Part shown: in pieces, positions 43,223 through 53,637 of the stretch
Numbering within the stretch: position 1 is the first letter of the stretch
How the letters are laid out: each line of letters starts with the position of its first letter
Origin: [Borrelia] tanukii
Lineage (GTDB): Bacteria; Spirochaetota; Spirochaetia; Borreliales; Borreliaceae
NCBI RefSeq assembly: GCF_030436345.1
Contig: NZ_CP124038.1
Span: 849,561-913,560 of the forward strand
Length of the DNA: 64,000 nt
Direction: 5' to 3'
The notes under the pieces: generated by a model
Database searches by the model: none
Told to the model about the DNA's origin: nothing
Seen by the model: only the letters and a program-made list of their open reading frames with translations
Program-made: the position numbers and the translations under genes

Positions 43223-46200
43223 TATTGTTATTTTTTTTAACATTTTTTGATGTAATTTTTGCGCAGACTGTAAATGATGAGAATTCCAGAAAAAGAAGTA
43301 AGCTAACTTTAAGTCAAAAATCTTATTTAAGAGAACTTGAGCTTTCAACTGATGAAGATTTGAAAAAATGGGCCTTACAAGAAGGTCTAGAAGAAACGGA
43401 TGTTTCAAAAATACGAGAATTGCTTTTAAAAAAGTTTGGAATAGATCCTGAGCTTTTTGTCAAAGGGAAAGGACTTGCTGGATCTGGTAGATATAAAATA
43501 ATAATTGAAACTACAGACAATCTTGAAAATTTCACTTATGGACTTACTAAGGATGAAAGTATTGTTTTTGAAGGAAGAGTTAATATCTTAGTTGAAGATA
43601 TTAAAGAGAATAAGAAACATAATATTAAAGGCGACAGAATAGTCCTTAATAGGGGATCTAAAAAACTTTATTCTATTGGGAATGTCGAATATATTCTTGA
43701 TATGGATACCAATGAAAAGCTTTATTTTTATGGTAATGAATTTTTTGTAGATTTTGATTCTCAAAATTTTTTATTAAAAGATGGCATTCTTCAAAAAAAA
43801 ATGCAAAAAAATCAAATAGATCATATTCTTTCGTTTGGAGGAAAAGTTTTAAAAAAGATAGACAATGATGTCACTATTTTGGAGCAAGCTTTTGCAACAA
43901 CTAGTAAAATTCCAGAGCCTTACTATTCAATCAAGGCCGCTAAAATATGGGTATTGCCTTCAGGAGATTTTGGTTTTTTAAATGCTATATTTTACATGGG
44001 AAGAGTTCCAGTATTCTATATTCCTTTTTTTTTCAGACCGGGAGATAGTCTATTTTTTAATCCATCGTTAGGCTTAAATCAGCGAAAAGGTTTTTCTGTT
44101 TTTAATACTATTTATCTTTTTGGTAATAAATCTTCAAGTGAAGATTCTTCTTTTTTGGATTTTGATTTCAATTCTGTTTATAATTCAGGTAAAAAGCCTT
44201 ATATAAGAAATGGATATTTAACTTATTTTTTTGCAGAAAATTTAGCATCTAATCTTAATAAAGATTATGTTAAGTTGATTTTTGATATTTATGCTAATCT
44301 AGGATTTTATTCTGGAATTTATTTTGATTTGGGCAATACTTTGGGGCATTTCAAAACTTTGGAAGGAAATTTTGGATTAGGTTTTACTAGGAATGTTTAT
44401 AGTTATGATGGAGGATATTATCCTTTTGATAATAGAACTTTAAAACAATCTCTTTTTAGTTTTTCTAATCTTAACAAAGGAGATGTCTTTGGGTTTGAAG
44501 TTCCTTTTAGATATTTGCTTAAATTTAAAACAGAATTTCTTTTAAGAGATGCACTTTTTTCGGTTCTTTTAGAGCATTATTCTGACCCATATGTTAATAT
44601 TGATTTTAAAGATAGAATAGAGAGTGCTACGTTTTTTTCTCTTTTAAATTTAGATAAAGATTCAGTTAAAGAGCAAACTAGAATTAGCACTTTTGATTGG
44701 AATTTGTCTTCTTTTTATAGCCGAACATTTGATAATAACTCAATTTTAGATTACAAATTAAATAATTTAGGCTTTAGTTTTAAATTATCGGAATATGAAA
44801 ATCTTTACGTTAAATCTCCTTTGGAAAAACCAAAAGAGATTAATGATCCTACAAGAAAATGGTTTTATTTAGAGAGAATTTATGTTCCATATATTGATTT
44901 AAATTTTCAAAAAGATCTTTACAATAATCAATGGACGTTCTCAGCTGATACTAAAGAAATGATAATGCGACCAGAAATTAAAAATCTAGAAGATAAAGAT
45001 AATGACAAAAAGGGCATGAAGGAGAAAAAGACCGAACAAATAAAAGATTTAAATAAAAAATTATATATTCCCCCAGAACCAATTACTTTGAAAAATATTG
45101 ATCAATTTGATTCTTTTTTTATTAGATTTGGTATTAATCCTTATTTAAGAAATAATATTTTTTTTAATAATTATGGCATCACAAGTCCAAAAGACTTTAA
45201 TTATGAAATAAAAAATTATTTATTTGATATAAAAAATAAAACAGATATAAAAATTCATGCTGATTTTTATAATCGTTTAATTACTTTTGAAAATTTATTA
45301 TATCTTAATACTATTGAGTATAATCCTTTAAACAAAGATTTTAAAGTTGAAGATAAAGATAAAAAAAGTGAGCATTCTATTATTAATCAAGTAAATTTAA
45401 ACTTGCTTCCTTTTATTAGGTATCCCTTATTCTCTAGGAGTATTTTAAAGTTTGAGAATAAGTCTACTTTGTATTCATTTAATAAAAAATATGATTCTGA
45501 TGCAAAATCTTTGGTTAATAAAAATAGTAGTATTTTTTTCTCTGATCCGGAAACTTTTTATCAATCTTTAACAGCTTCTTTAATTTATGATTATAATTAT
45601 TTTAGCGCTGAACTCTCAGGTGAATTAAAAAATACTTTTGAAGATATTAAGGCTTCTTCTGAGCTTAAACTTTCTTTAGATTTTCCTTATTTGTTGCAAG
45701 AAGCTGGGATTGGAATTAAATATCATAAAAAGTTTAAAGAAGATACCATTAAAAATCCTGGAATTTCTGTTGCTCAATCTTTATTAAATCCTTTGGAGCC
45801 CAAAAGACCATCATCACCTTATAAAAATTTAGAAATGTCTCCTGCTTTGTATTATAAAATTGAGCCAAAGTATTTTAATTATGTTAAATTTAGTTTTTTA
45901 GCTGCTTATGATCCTTTAATAAATAAAGTTTCTGAACTTTCGTTTAAGCTTAATGTTTTTGATTTTCAGGTTTTGTTTGCTATGAAAGATGACTTTGAAT
46001 ATAATTATGATCCTTTAAAAGGAGATTTTTCCAAAGTTGGCATTACAACTAAACTTGTTCCATACTCTTTAGATTCTAGCTACAAGAAGGAATTGTATGT
46101 TTTAAATTTTTTTGACAAAAAACTTTCTTTAACTTTAGGGATAGATGCTGGTTGGAAAATGAATCTGCAAAAGTTTACGGATAATGAACTTTGGTCTGCA

Positions 46201-46626
46201 TTGACTTTTAAATTTAAATATACAGAATTTTTAGAAATTTACTTTTCTACTTTTTCTGTCAATACTAAGACTTTTAGATACTTTAAAGGATATATGGATC
46301 AAATTGGCTTTGAGACTGTCAATATCTTTACTGATTTGTTAAAATCTTTCAATTTCTTTAATTCCCAAGATAGAAAAAATTCACTTTTTAAAATTAAAAA
46401 ATTTTCATCGGGCTTTAAATTTAATTTTTATGATTGGAAATTTGTTGGCGAATATAATTTAGAGCCGGATTTGCTAAAAGGATCTGACGGGATTTATTCT
46501 CCTATTTGGAGAAATAATTTTACAATTTATATTTCTTGGAATTTCTTTGCTCCTGTAAAAGCATCATTTGAAAGCAATAAAGATACAAACTATGAGCTTA
46601 GCATTAATAGAAAAACAAAAAAATAA
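43177..46626 (+). CDS. LptD/OstA-like large outer membrane protein
   Basis: An 1149-residue protein with a signal peptide (FVILLFFLTFFDVIFAQT). Residues about 90-230 fit the OstA/LptA-type jellyroll (ESIVFEGRVNILVED, NIKGDRIVLNRGSKKLYSIGNVEYI), and the long remainder is strand-rich with many aromatic residues, as in the LptD barrel, including a Pro-containing RVPVFYIPFFFRPGDSLF that matches the LptD domain junction. In LPS bacteria LptD inserts LPS into the outer leaflet; Lyme Borrelia lack LPS. This locus has been studied as a surface-exposed barrel (BB_0838 from memory). GAAGAGG precedes the ATG. Internal Lys/Asp-rich loop near residues 605-635. Confidence 0.85.
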   Translation: MREFLYRNVFKKSFVILLFFLTFFDVIFAQTVNDENSRKRSKLTLSQKSYLRELELSTDEDLKKWALQEGLEETDVSKIRELLLKKFGIDPELFVKGKGLAGSGRYKIIIETTDNLENFTYGLTKDESIVFEGRVNILVEDIKENKKHNIKGDRIVLNRGSKKLYSIGNVEYILDMDTNEKLYFYGNEFFVDFDSQNFLLKDGILQKKMQKNQIDHILSFGGKVLKKIDNDVTILEQAFATTSKIPEPYYSIKAAKIWVLPSGDFGFLNAIFYMGRVPVFYIPFFFRPGDSLFFNPSLGLNQRKGFSVFNTIYLFGNKSSSEDSSFLDFDFNSVYNSGKKPYIRNGYLTYFFAENLASNLNKDYVKLIFDIYANLGFYSGIYFDLGNTLGHFKTLEGNFGLGFTRNVYSYDGGYYPFDNRTLKQSLFSFSNLNKGDVFGFEVPFRYLLKFKTEFLLRDALFSVLLEHYSDPYVNIDFKDRIESATFFSLLNLDKDSVKEQTRISTFDWNLSSFYSRTFDNNSILDYKLNNLGFSFKLSEYENLYVKSPLEKPKEINDPTRKWFYLERIYVPYIDLNFQKDLYNNQWTFSADTKEMIMRPEIKNLEDKDNDKKGMKEKKTEQIKDLNKKLYIPPEPITLKNIDQFDSFFIRFGINPYLRNNIFFNNYGITSPKDFNYEIKNYLFDIKNKTDIKIHADFYNRLITFENLLYLNTIEYNPLNKDFKVEDKDKKSEHSIINQVNLNLLPFIRYPLFSRSILKFENKSTLYSFNKKYDSDAKSLVNKNSSIFFSDPETFYQSLTASLIYDYNYFSAELSGELKNTFEDIKASSELKLSLDFPYLLQEAGIGIKYHKKFKEDTIKNPGISVAQSLLNPLEPKRPSSPYKNLEMSPALYYKIEPKYFNYVKFSFLAAYDPLINKVSELSFKLNVFDFQVLFAMKDDFEYNYDPLKGDFSKVGITTKLVPYSLDSSYKKELYVLNFFDKKLSLTLGIDAGWKMNLQKFTDNELWSALTFKFKYTEFLEIYFSTFSVNTKTFRYFKGYMDQIGFETVNIFTDLLKSFNFFNSQDRKNSLFKIKKFSSGFKFNFYDWKFVGEYNLEPDLLKGSDGIYSPIWRNNFTIYISWNFFAPVKASFESNKDTNYELSINRKTKK

Positions 46627-46635
46627 TAACGGTTT

Positions 46636-47193
46636 TCATGTATTAGCAGTATTGATTTTTATAGTTCTTGTTATTAAAATATTTATTGTTTTTTTTGTCT
46701 CAATCCCTATTTTTGTTATATTGAGCTTGAAAATAGACGGATATTTAATAACTGAGTTTAAGGCGTCGCTATTTTTGTTTTTAGAAACAATTTTTAGTGG
46801 ATATGCTTTAAATTCAAATGAAGTTTTAGGGCCAATAAAAAACTCTCTATATTTATTTTTATACTTTGTTTGATCGTTTATTGTAAGATCTTCTTTTTTA
46901 AAGACAATTTTATTGTTGTTAAGACTAGTGTTTTGCCAATTTATTTTTACTATGTCTAAACTATTGTTTGTAATTTGAATATAAATATATTCATTTGTAG
47001 CTTTAATTACATCGATATTAATGTATTTAGAAGGAGATTCTAAAACTTTAAAATCAGTTTCATAATCAGGATTTATTTTTATTGTTGTACAACAATAAAA
47101 ATAAATCATTGACATCAGGAATATTGTTTTTATGTATTTTTTTGCAATATTTTTACTTAGTTTTGTGAAAGCCAAGATCTGCAATATTTTCAT
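46636..47193 (-). CDS. Putative lipoprotein-like exported protein, unknown function
   Basis: About 185 residues if started at the ATG at 47193 (41 bp inside the RNase HI gene); a longer start at 47232 is also open. A basic N-terminus (KLSKNIAKKYIK) precedes a hydrophobic stretch IFLMSMIYFYC followed by Cys, a possible but poor lipobox. The remainder is beta-rich (YIQITNNSLDIVKINWQNTS, IVFKKEDLTINDQTKYKN, EFFIGPKTSFEFKAYPLKIV). I recognise no family. It is the last gene of a minus-strand trio and is convergent with the LptD-like gene, with 9 bp between the stops. Confidence 0.6.
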   Translation of the reverse strand: MKILQILAFTKLSKNIAKKYIKTIFLMSMIYFYCCTTIKINPDYETDFKVLESPSKYINIDVIKATNEYIYIQITNNSLDIVKINWQNTSLNNNKIVFKKEDLTINDQTKYKNKYREFFIGPKTSFEFKAYPLKIVSKNKNSDALNSVIKYPSIFKLNITKIGIETKKTINILITRTIKINTANT

Positions 47194-47752
47194 CTCCTGG
47201 AATAAAAGAAATTTTTCCACCTTGTTCTTCAAATTTTTTCCTTAACTCAGTTGTCTTTTTGATTAAATTGATAGTAATTTGTTTTAATTTTTTGCTATTA
47301 TAGATTCCTTTTGACCAATATTCAATTATTAATTTACTGTCGCCAAATATGTTTGTTATATTTTCTTTTAATGCTATTTTGAGTGCTGTGTACAGGGCAA
47401 GTAGTTCTCCAAAATTATTGCTAATCCCTTGAAAATTTTTGACATAATGATTTCCATATTCATTAATCAAGGATTTATCTAAGATTTTATCTAATATTGA
47501 AATCCTTTTTTCGTTTACAACCCTAATTTCTACACCTTTTCCCCTTCCTGTTCCAGAATCAAAATATATTCCAATTGGGCTCTGATAAATTTTATCCCCA
47601 TTATTGAATAACCAATTTTGAGCTTGTTCTATTGTTTTGAAACTTTTTATTTTATTATTTTTTCCTTTAATAGTAGCTTTGCATTCTTCCCAGGATTTGA
47701 AAATAATTTTTTCATTACTATTTATCAAAATGCATGCATAATATTTGTCCAT
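47153..47752 (-). CDS. rnhA: Ribonuclease HI with N-terminal caulimovirus-viroplasmin-like domain
   Basis: A 199-residue protein. Residues 1-50 (YYACILINSNEKIIFKSWEE, KSFKTIEQAQNWLF) match the viroplasmin/RNase H N-terminal hybrid-binding domain. The catalytic domain follows with the D-E-D-D set: Asp in IYFDSGTGRG, Glu in FGELLALYTALKIA, Asp in NIFGDSKLIIEYW, and Asp in ENIADLGFHK. It removes RNA from RNA-DNA hybrids. It starts 9 bp after the stop of the upstream lipoprotein gene and overlaps the downstream gene. DSGT instead of the more usual DGGS does not alter the key acid. Confidence 0.9.
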   Translation of the reverse strand: MDKYYACILINSNEKIIFKSWEECKATIKGKNNKIKSFKTIEQAQNWLFNNGDKIYQSPIGIYFDSGTGRGKGVEIRVVNEKRISILDKILDKSLINEYGNHYVKNFQGISNNFGELLALYTALKIALKENITNIFGDSKLIIEYWSKGIYNSKKLKQITINLIKKTTELRKKFEEQGGKISFIPGDENIADLGFHKTK

Positions 47753-47761
47753 ATGTTAGTA

Positions 47762-49381
47762 TTAGCTCCCGGAGCACCAAAAGTTTGTTATATTGCAAGC
47801 TTTTCCAAAAATTTCTTCTTTCGATTTTTTAAATTCCATTGCATCTACTATTTCTTTGTTGTAACCAATGAATTTTTCTTTTAAGCTTGGTTTAATGAGC
47901 CTTTTTGGAAGTACGCTTGGGAGTATTCCTGTAATTGTATAAGACATGTAAAAATTGTAAGCGGCCGCATTTATTTCTCCGGGAGTAATTATTCCCGAAA
48001 TTTCGTAATTTCTTGATACATTAAGTCCGGCTATTTTGTATATTCTGTCAACTACTAAAGAGCAATAGGTTTTGTTATGAATTTCTTCAAGATTAAATGA
48101 ATCTGTCCATAAGTTAGAAGATATTAATGGAACCATATATCCAAAGTTATTGTCAATATATCTGCTTCTTCCAAAATTAATAGCTTTTTGAATTGTTCTT
48201 GTGTCTGTTATTGGTGAGAATATTTTTAATATTCTTGATTGTACATATGTTGAAAGTTTTTCATATCCTGAGCCTTGAGTAGATGCTGTATCGAATTTGA
48301 TTTGATTGCTTGTAATTATTGATTTTATATCAAAACTGTCATTCCCATTAAATGCAATTTTTTTAGTAGCCTCGTATTTTTCTTCATCAAATATTCCTAC
48401 ATGTTGCCAAAAATAAAAAAATTCTGTCCAATCTATTTTTGGCTTTATTAGTATTATGTCGCCATTTGATAAAAGAGATCTTAATTTTTTAGGGGTTATT
48501 TCAATTCCTGTATTTGGGTCTATTATTTTTGGTATCAGATCATATTGATTGATATTATCAGAGTCAACAGCTGACCTTTTGGTCCTTTTTCTAGTTGGAG
48601 ATGATTGTTTTGAATAATACAATTCATTGTGAAGATCTACAATTTTTTGCTTTTCAATTATTGTTTTTATTGTGCTGTTTTCAACATTTAAAAAGTGCAT
48701 AAATTGTTCAAAATATTTTTTATCTTTTATTTTTAATAATTGATTTGCTATTATATGAGGTGCAACATATTCTTTCCCGTCTATTATTTCTTTTGTTATT
48801 GAGTTTATATTTTCTTGAGGAAAAAATGAATTGATATGACTTAATTGTATGTATCCCAAACTTTTATCATGGAATGTTTGTTCAATTGAGTTTAAAATTT
48901 CTTTTTCTAGGTGCATTTGTGATTCTATTAATGCTGTCAATTTTTCATTATCTGAATTTGTATGATTTAAATTTGTTTTTTTTTCAAAAGCAGTATCAAT
49001 TTTAATTGTTAGATTGCCATTGACGCTGCTTTGATCTATAAATTTTTCCCATTCTGTTTCATTATTTAAATAATTTTTATAAGCATTTAAATAGTTTTTT
49101 ATTTCTTCTAGTTTTTGTGGACTTATTTTGATTTTTGCGGCTGTTTGTTTTATTAAAAAAGAATTATCGTTATTGTTTAAGATTTCTTGGATACTGGATA
49201 TTGGTATTCTATATTCTGTACTAGAAGGAGTCTTTATTAAAGAGCTTTCTAATGGTGTTTTTTGTGTCAATATGAATTCTGATGTGCTTGGATTTTTTGA
49301 CTTATTATCCCCAATTAAGGAACAAGAGAATATTAAGATTTGCATAACCAATATTAATATGAATCCATTAATTTTCTTCAT
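47762..49381 (-). CDS. Lipoprotein with YiiX/NlpC-P60-like permuted papain-fold domain
   Basis: A 539-residue protein with a good lipoprotein signal (ILVMQILIFSCS, Cys about residue 20). Residues about 60-270 are helical and Asn/Lys/Glu-rich. The C-terminal region contains GDIILIKPKID, QHVGIFDEEKYEAT and TYCSLVVDRIYKIAGL, matching the permuted NlpC/P60 (YiiX/YaeF) order with His before Cys as catalytic pair. Such enzymes cleave peptides or lipids at the cell surface; the substrate here is unknown. It heads the minus-strand trio and is divergent from arcA. Confidence 0.78.
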   Translation of the reverse strand: MKKINGFILILVMQILIFSCSLIGDNKSKNPSTSEFILTQKTPLESSLIKTPSSTEYRIPISSIQEILNNNDNSFLIKQTAAKIKISPQKLEEIKNYLNAYKNYLNNETEWEKFIDQSSVNGNLTIKIDTAFEKKTNLNHTNSDNEKLTALIESQMHLEKEILNSIEQTFHDKSLGYIQLSHINSFFPQENINSITKEIIDGKEYVAPHIIANQLLKIKDKKYFEQFMHFLNVENSTIKTIIEKQKIVDLHNELYYSKQSSPTRKRTKRSAVDSDNINQYDLIPKIIDPNTGIEITPKKLRSLLSNGDIILIKPKIDWTEFFYFWQHVGIFDEEKYEATKKIAFNGNDSFDIKSIITSNQIKFDTASTQGSGYEKLSTYVQSRILKIFSPITDTRTIQKAINFGRSRYIDNNFGYMVPLISSNLWTDSFNLEEIHNKTYCSLVVDRIYKIAGLNVSRNYEISGIITPGEINAAAYNFYMSYTITGILPSVLPKRLIKPSLKEKFIGYNKEIVDAMEFKKSKEEIFGKACNITNFWCSGS

Positions 49382-49503
49382 GGTAGTATTTTAGCATAGT
49401 TCTTTTCAATGTTTTTGATTTAGAGTTCTATTTTAGAATTTCTTTTTTATTTTTACTAAGCTTTCTACACAAATAATATTTTTTTAAAAAAATTAATAAA
49501 TAG

Positions 49504-49530
49504 TTGATATTTCTTAATGCAAAATATAAT
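49504..49530 (+). promoter_or_regulatory. Probable sigma-70-type promoter of arcA
   Basis: TTGATA at 49504-49509 and TATAAT at 49525-49530 are separated by 15 bases. The start point would lie near 49537, about 30 bases before the arcA start codon. The spacer is shorter than the ideal 17. Confidence 0.45.
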
Positions 49531-49567
49531 ATTTCAATATATGGCAATTTTTATAAAGGAGAAATCG

Positions 49568-50797
49568 ATGAACGGATATTTAAATCCAATAAATATATTT
49601 TCGGAAATAGGTCGTTTGAAAAAAGTTTTGCTCCATAGGCCAGGAGAAGAATTAGAAAATTTGACACCTTTTATTATGAAAAATTTTTTATTTGATGATA
49701 TTCCTTATCTTGAAGTTGCAAGACAAGAGCATGAAGTTTTTGTAAGTACTTTAAAAAATAATTCAGTTGAAATTGAGTATGTTGAGGATCTTGTTAGCGA
49801 GGTTCTTGCTTCTTCTGTAGAGCTCAAAAATAAATTTATATCTCAATTTATTTTTGAGGCAGAAATAAAAACAGATAGTGAAATTGATTTTTTAAAAGAT
49901 TATTTTTCCAATTTAACTATTGAGAACATGGTTTCTAAAATGATTTCGGGCATTACAAGAGAAGAGCTTAAAAATTATGCATATTCTCTTGATGATTTGG
50001 TTAATGGCGCAAGTCTTTTTATTATTGATCCTATGCCCAACGTTTTATTTACCAGGGATCCTTTTGCTAGTATTGGCAATGGAATTACAATAAATAAAAT
50101 GGCTACTAAGGTTAGGCACAGAGAGACAATATTTGCAGAGTATATTTTTAAACATCATCCCATTTACAAAGAAAATGTTCCAATTTGGTTTAATAGATGG
50201 GAAGAGACTTCTTTGGAAGGTGGAGATGAGCTTGTTTTAAACAAAGATCTTTTGGTTATTGGAATTTCCGAAAGAACAGAAGCGAAATCTGTAGAAAAAC
50301 TAGCTACTAGCCTTTTTGAAAATAAGACTTCATTTAACACAATTTTGGCTTTTAAAATTCCGGAAAATAGGGCTTATATGCATTTAGATACAGTTTTTAC
50401 TCAAATTGATCATAGTGTTTTTACAAGTTTTACGAGTGATGATATGTATTTTTCAATTTATGTTTTAACTTATAATTCAAGTTCCGGTAAAATTAGTATT
50501 AAAAAAGAAAAAGCTAAGCTTATAGATGCTTTGAGTTTTTATCTTGGTAGAAAGATTGACATAATAAAATGTGCAGGTGGAAACTTAATACATGGTGCAA
50601 GAGAACAATGGAATGATGGTGCTAATATTTTGGCTATAGCTCCGGGAGAAGTAATTGCTTATTCTAGAAATCACGTAACCAATAAGTTGCTTGAAGAAAA
50701 TGGTATCAAAGTTCATAGAATTCCGTCTAGTGAGCTTTCAAGAGGTCGTGGTGGTCCAAGATGCATGTCTATGCCTTTAGTAAGAGAAGATATTTAA
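49568..50797 (+). CDS. arcA: Arginine deiminase
   Basis: A 409-residue enzyme that converts arginine to citrulline and ammonia. Family motifs: [54 protein letters not shown], and the active-site Cys in [17 protein letters not shown] near the C-terminus. The start is the ATG at 49568 with AAAGGAG at correct distance; an upstream ATG at 49517 falls within the promoter. First gene of the arc cluster that yields ATP and ammonia from host arginine; a carbamate kinase gene is not in this window. Confidence 0.97.
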   Translation: MNGYLNPINIFSEIGRLKKVLLHRPGEELENLTPFIMKNFLFDDIPYLEVARQEHEVFVSTLKNNSVEIEYVEDLVSEVLASSVELKNKFISQFIFEAEIKTDSEIDFLKDYFSNLTIENMVSKMISGITREELKNYAYSLDDLVNGASLFIIDPMPNVLFTRDPFASIGNGITINKMATKVRHRETIFAEYIFKHHPIYKENVPIWFNRWEETSLEGGDELVLNKDLLVIGISERTEAKSVEKLATSLFENKTSFNTILAFKIPENRAYMHLDTVFTQIDHSVFTSFTSDDMYFSIYVLTYNSSSGKISIKKEKAKLIDALSFYLGRKIDIIKCAGGNLIHGAREQWNDGANILAIAPGEVIAYSRNHVTNKLLEENGIKVHRIPSSELSRGRGGPRCMSMPLVREDI

Positions 50798-50870
50798 TAT
50801 TCGGGTTAAATGAATTAAATTAAATGACTTAAATGGGTTTAAAAACCGATTGTAAAGGTTAGGGGTTGTT

Positions 50871-51854
50871 ATGTATAATTTACGAAATAGAAGCTTTTTA
50901 AATCTTTTAGATTTTACAAGCAAAGATATTAAATATTTACTTGATTTATCGATTGATTTAAAAAAATCAAAATATGCAGGAATTGAAATGCAGAAACTTA
51001 AAGGTAAAAATATAGTTATAATTTTCGAGAAAGATTCAACAAGAACACGGTGTGCTTTTGAGGTTGCAGCGTATGATCAAGGGGCAAATATTACGTATTT
51101 AGGATCTAAAGGTAGTCAAATAGGTGTAAAAGAGTCTATGATAGATACCGCTAGAGTATTAGGACGCATGTATGATGCCATTGGATTTAGAGGATTTTCT
51201 CAAGAGACTGTTGAATGCTTAGCAAATTACTCTAATGTTCCTGTTTACAATGGATTGACAGATGTTTCTCACCCAACCCAAATACTAGCTGATTTAATGA
51301 CAATAAAAGAGCATAAAGGAAGTTTAAAAGGGATTAAAATAGTGTTTTGTGGCGATGGTAGGGGGAATATTGCTAATTCTTTGTTGAAAGGCTGTGCTAT
51401 TATGGGACTCGATTTAAGAATTTTTGCCCCCAAAAAGCTTTTTCCAGACTCCGATTTGACGCTTAAGGCTAGGTCTTTGGCCCTAAAGAGTGGGGGTAAA
51501 ATTACAATTACAGATTCTAAGGAAGAGGCTGTTAAATGTGCTGATGTTGTGTATACGGATGTATGGGTATCTATGGGCGAGAGTAATTGGGAAGATAGAA
51601 TAAATCTTTTAAAACCTTATCAGGTCAATAAAGAGGCTATGGGTATGGCAAAAGATGATGCAATATTTATGCATTGTTTACCCGCTTTTCATGACTTAAA
51701 TACTTCGGTTGGTAAGGATATTTTCGATAAATATGGACTTGATGGGATTGAAGTTACAGAAGAAATTTTTGAAAGTAAAAATTCAGTTGTTTTTGATGTT
51801 GCAGAAAATAGAGTGCATACCATTAAAGCTATTATGGTATCGACTTTGGGATAA
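50871..51854 (+). CDS. arcB: Ornithine carbamoyltransferase, catabolic
   Basis: A 327-residue enzyme converting citrulline and phosphate to ornithine and carbamoyl phosphate (the reverse of the biosynthetic direction). Motifs: [20 protein letters not shown] (carbamoyl phosphate site), [29 protein letters not shown], and MHCLPAFHD (ornithine site with Cys). An AGGGG ribosome-binding site precedes the ATG. It lies 73 bp after arcA. In this position the catabolic role is the natural reading. Confidence 0.96.
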   Translation: MYNLRNRSFLNLLDFTSKDIKYLLDLSIDLKKSKYAGIEMQKLKGKNIVIIFEKDSTRTRCAFEVAAYDQGANITYLGSKGSQIGVKESMIDTARVLGRMYDAIGFRGFSQETVECLANYSNVPVYNGLTDVSHPTQILADLMTIKEHKGSLKGIKIVFCGDGRGNIANSLLKGCAIMGLDLRIFAPKKLFPDSDLTLKARSLALKSGGKITITDSKEEAVKCADVVYTDVWVSMGESNWEDRINLLKPYQVNKEAMGMAKDDAIFMHCLPAFHDLNTSVGKDIFDKYGLDGIEVTEEIFESKNSVVFDVAENRVHTIKAIMVSTLG

Positions 51855-51910
51855 TAGTATTTTTATAGTATTTTTTATTTACATAAAATTAATTATTTAG
51901 GAGGAACGTT

Positions 51911-53353
51911 ATGATCAAAATGCCGAGTAGTTTTACAATAATATTCTCTTTAATTGTATTTGTTACCATCTTAACATATGTGATTCCTGCTGGTAAATTT
52001 GATAAGGAATTTAAGCAAATGGGTGATGGATCTAAAAGGGAGATAATCGTTGCTGGGACTTATCAATTTGTGGATCGAGGTCCTAGAGGATTTTTACATC
52101 CTATTATGACTATTTTAACTGCAATGTCAAAAGGAATGGAGCATGCAGCTGAAGTTATTGTTTTTGTTTTAATTGTTGGAGGTGCTTATGGTATTATTAT
52201 GAAAACAGGAGCAATAGATGCAGGAATTTATCGTTTAATCAAGAAGTTGGGGCATAAAGATAAATTGCTTATTCCTTTGTTAATGTTTATTTTTTCAGTT
52301 GGTGGAACTGTAACCGGAATGAGTGAAGAGACTCTTCCTTTTTATTTTGTTATGATTCCCCTGATAGTGGCTTTAGGTTATGATAGTCTTGTTGGAGCGG
52401 CTATTATTGCTTTGGGAGCTGGTGTGGGCACTATGGCTTCTACTGTAAATCCATTTGCTACAGGAATTGCATCTGCAATAGCCTCCATTAGTTTGCAGGA
52501 TGGATTTTATTTTAGAATTGTTCTTTATTTTGTATCAGTATTAGTTGCTATAATTTACGTTTGTGTTTATGCATCTAGAATTAAAAAGGATCCCTCAAAA
52601 TCGCTTGTGTATTCTCAAAAAGATGAACATTATCAATATTTTGTTAAAAAAAATGAGCTATCTACTAAAGATAATGCTCAGAATGATAATGCTCAGAATG
52701 CTCTTGAGTTTACTTTTGCCCATAAACTAGTTTTACTTTTATTTGGGTCTATGATATTGTTCTTGATATTTAGTATTGTTAAGCTTGGTTGGTGGATGCA
52801 AGAAATGACAATGTTATATCTTGGAGTTGCTATTATAGCAGCTTTTATTTGCAAATTGGGTGAATCTGAGATGTGGGATGCGTTTGTTAAAGGTTCTGAA
52901 AGCCTGATAACAGCAGCTCTTGTTATTGGGCTTGCTAGGGGTGTTATGATAGTATGTGATGATGGTTTGATTACAGCTACTATCTTAAACGCTGCTACTA
53001 ACTTTTTATATAATCTTCCAAGACCTTTTTTCATCATTTTGAATGAAATTATTCAAATATTTATAGGATTTGTTGTTCCATCTTCATCGGGTCATGCTAG
53101 TCTGACTATGCCCATAATGGCTCCACTTGCTGATTTTTTGTCAATGCCAAGGTCTTCGGTTGTTATTGCTATGCAAACCGCATCTGGACTTATTAATTTA
53201 ATAACACCTACAAGCGGAGTTATAATGGCTGCATTAGGGATATCTAAATTGAGTTATGGCACTTGGTTTAAGTTTGTTTTACCATTATTTATTATTGAGT
53301 TCTTTATTTCTATTTTAGTTATTATAGCTAATATTTATTTAAGTGTTTACTAG
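51911..53353 (+). CDS. arcD: Arginine/ornithine antiporter-type permease (YfcC/ArcD-like)
   Basis: A 480-residue membrane protein of the YfcC/short-chain-fatty-acid-transporter-like superfamily. It begins IIFSLIVFVTILTYVIPAGKFD and contains GGTVTGMSEETLPFYFVMIPLI, GTMASTVNPFATGIAS and VPSSSGHASLTMPIMAPLADFL, all typical. Predicted to exchange arginine for ornithine given its place after arcA-arcB. TAGGAGGA precedes the ATG. A 15-bp sequence is tandemly duplicated at 52670-52699, encoding DNAQNDNAQN in a hydrophilic loop, a likely site of length variation. Confidence 0.88.
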   Translation: MIKMPSSFTIIFSLIVFVTILTYVIPAGKFDKEFKQMGDGSKREIIVAGTYQFVDRGPRGFLHPIMTILTAMSKGMEHAAEVIVFVLIVGGAYGIIMKTGAIDAGIYRLIKKLGHKDKLLIPLLMFIFSVGGTVTGMSEETLPFYFVMIPLIVALGYDSLVGAAIIALGAGVGTMASTVNPFATGIASAIASISLQDGFYFRIVLYFVSVLVAIIYVCVYASRIKKDPSKSLVYSQKDEHYQYFVKKNELSTKDNAQNDNAQNALEFTFAHKLVLLLFGSMILFLIFSIVKLGWWMQEMTMLYLGVAIIAAFICKLGESEMWDAFVKGSESLITAALVIGLARGVMIVCDDGLITATILNAATNFLYNLPRPFFIILNEIIQIFIGFVVPSSSGHASLTMPIMAPLADFLSMPRSSVVIAMQTASGLINLITPTSGVIMAALGISKLSYGTWFKFVLPLFIIEFFISILVIIANIYLSVY

Positions 53354-53637
53354 GAATTCTTTTTTAGAGCTATGAAGCTATGAAATAATGGTTTTTAAAG
53401 CTTTTATTATAAGCATTGTTACACCTTTTTATATCTATACTAAAAATCTTTTCAATGCTTATTAAAAGTCTTTGCAATTAAATTATAAATAGAGCTCTAT
53501 TTATAATCCTTTTTGAGCTCTATTTAACCCTTCAGGTGGTGAATCTTTTATCGATAATATAGTTCTTTTGTATAAGCCTTTAATATACGTTTTTTAAATT
53601 TTTAATAAATTTAAAAGTCTTAAAACATTAAAGGTTT
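53354..53637. other. Intergenic boundary between core chromosome and subtelomeric tail
   Basis: A 284-bp non-coding stretch between convergent arcD and a lipoprotein gene. It contains a 26-bp perfect palindrome at 53482-53507, a second inverted pair ATAAGCATTG/CAATGCTTAT at 53409-53418 and 53453-53462, and a hairpin-like AAATTTTTAATAAATTTAAAAG element near 53597-53618. The palindromes may act as bidirectional terminators or be recombination scars. No gene is visible. Confidence 0.5.

Noticed and set aside
46568..46873. 101-codon plus-strand frame after the LptD-like gene
   Set aside because: It overlaps the end of lptD and the antisense of the 46636 gene; hydrophobic by composition only.
49517..49567. 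Earlier ATG for arcA
   Set aside because: It overlaps the -10 element; AAAGGAG precedes the ATG at 49568 at the right distance.
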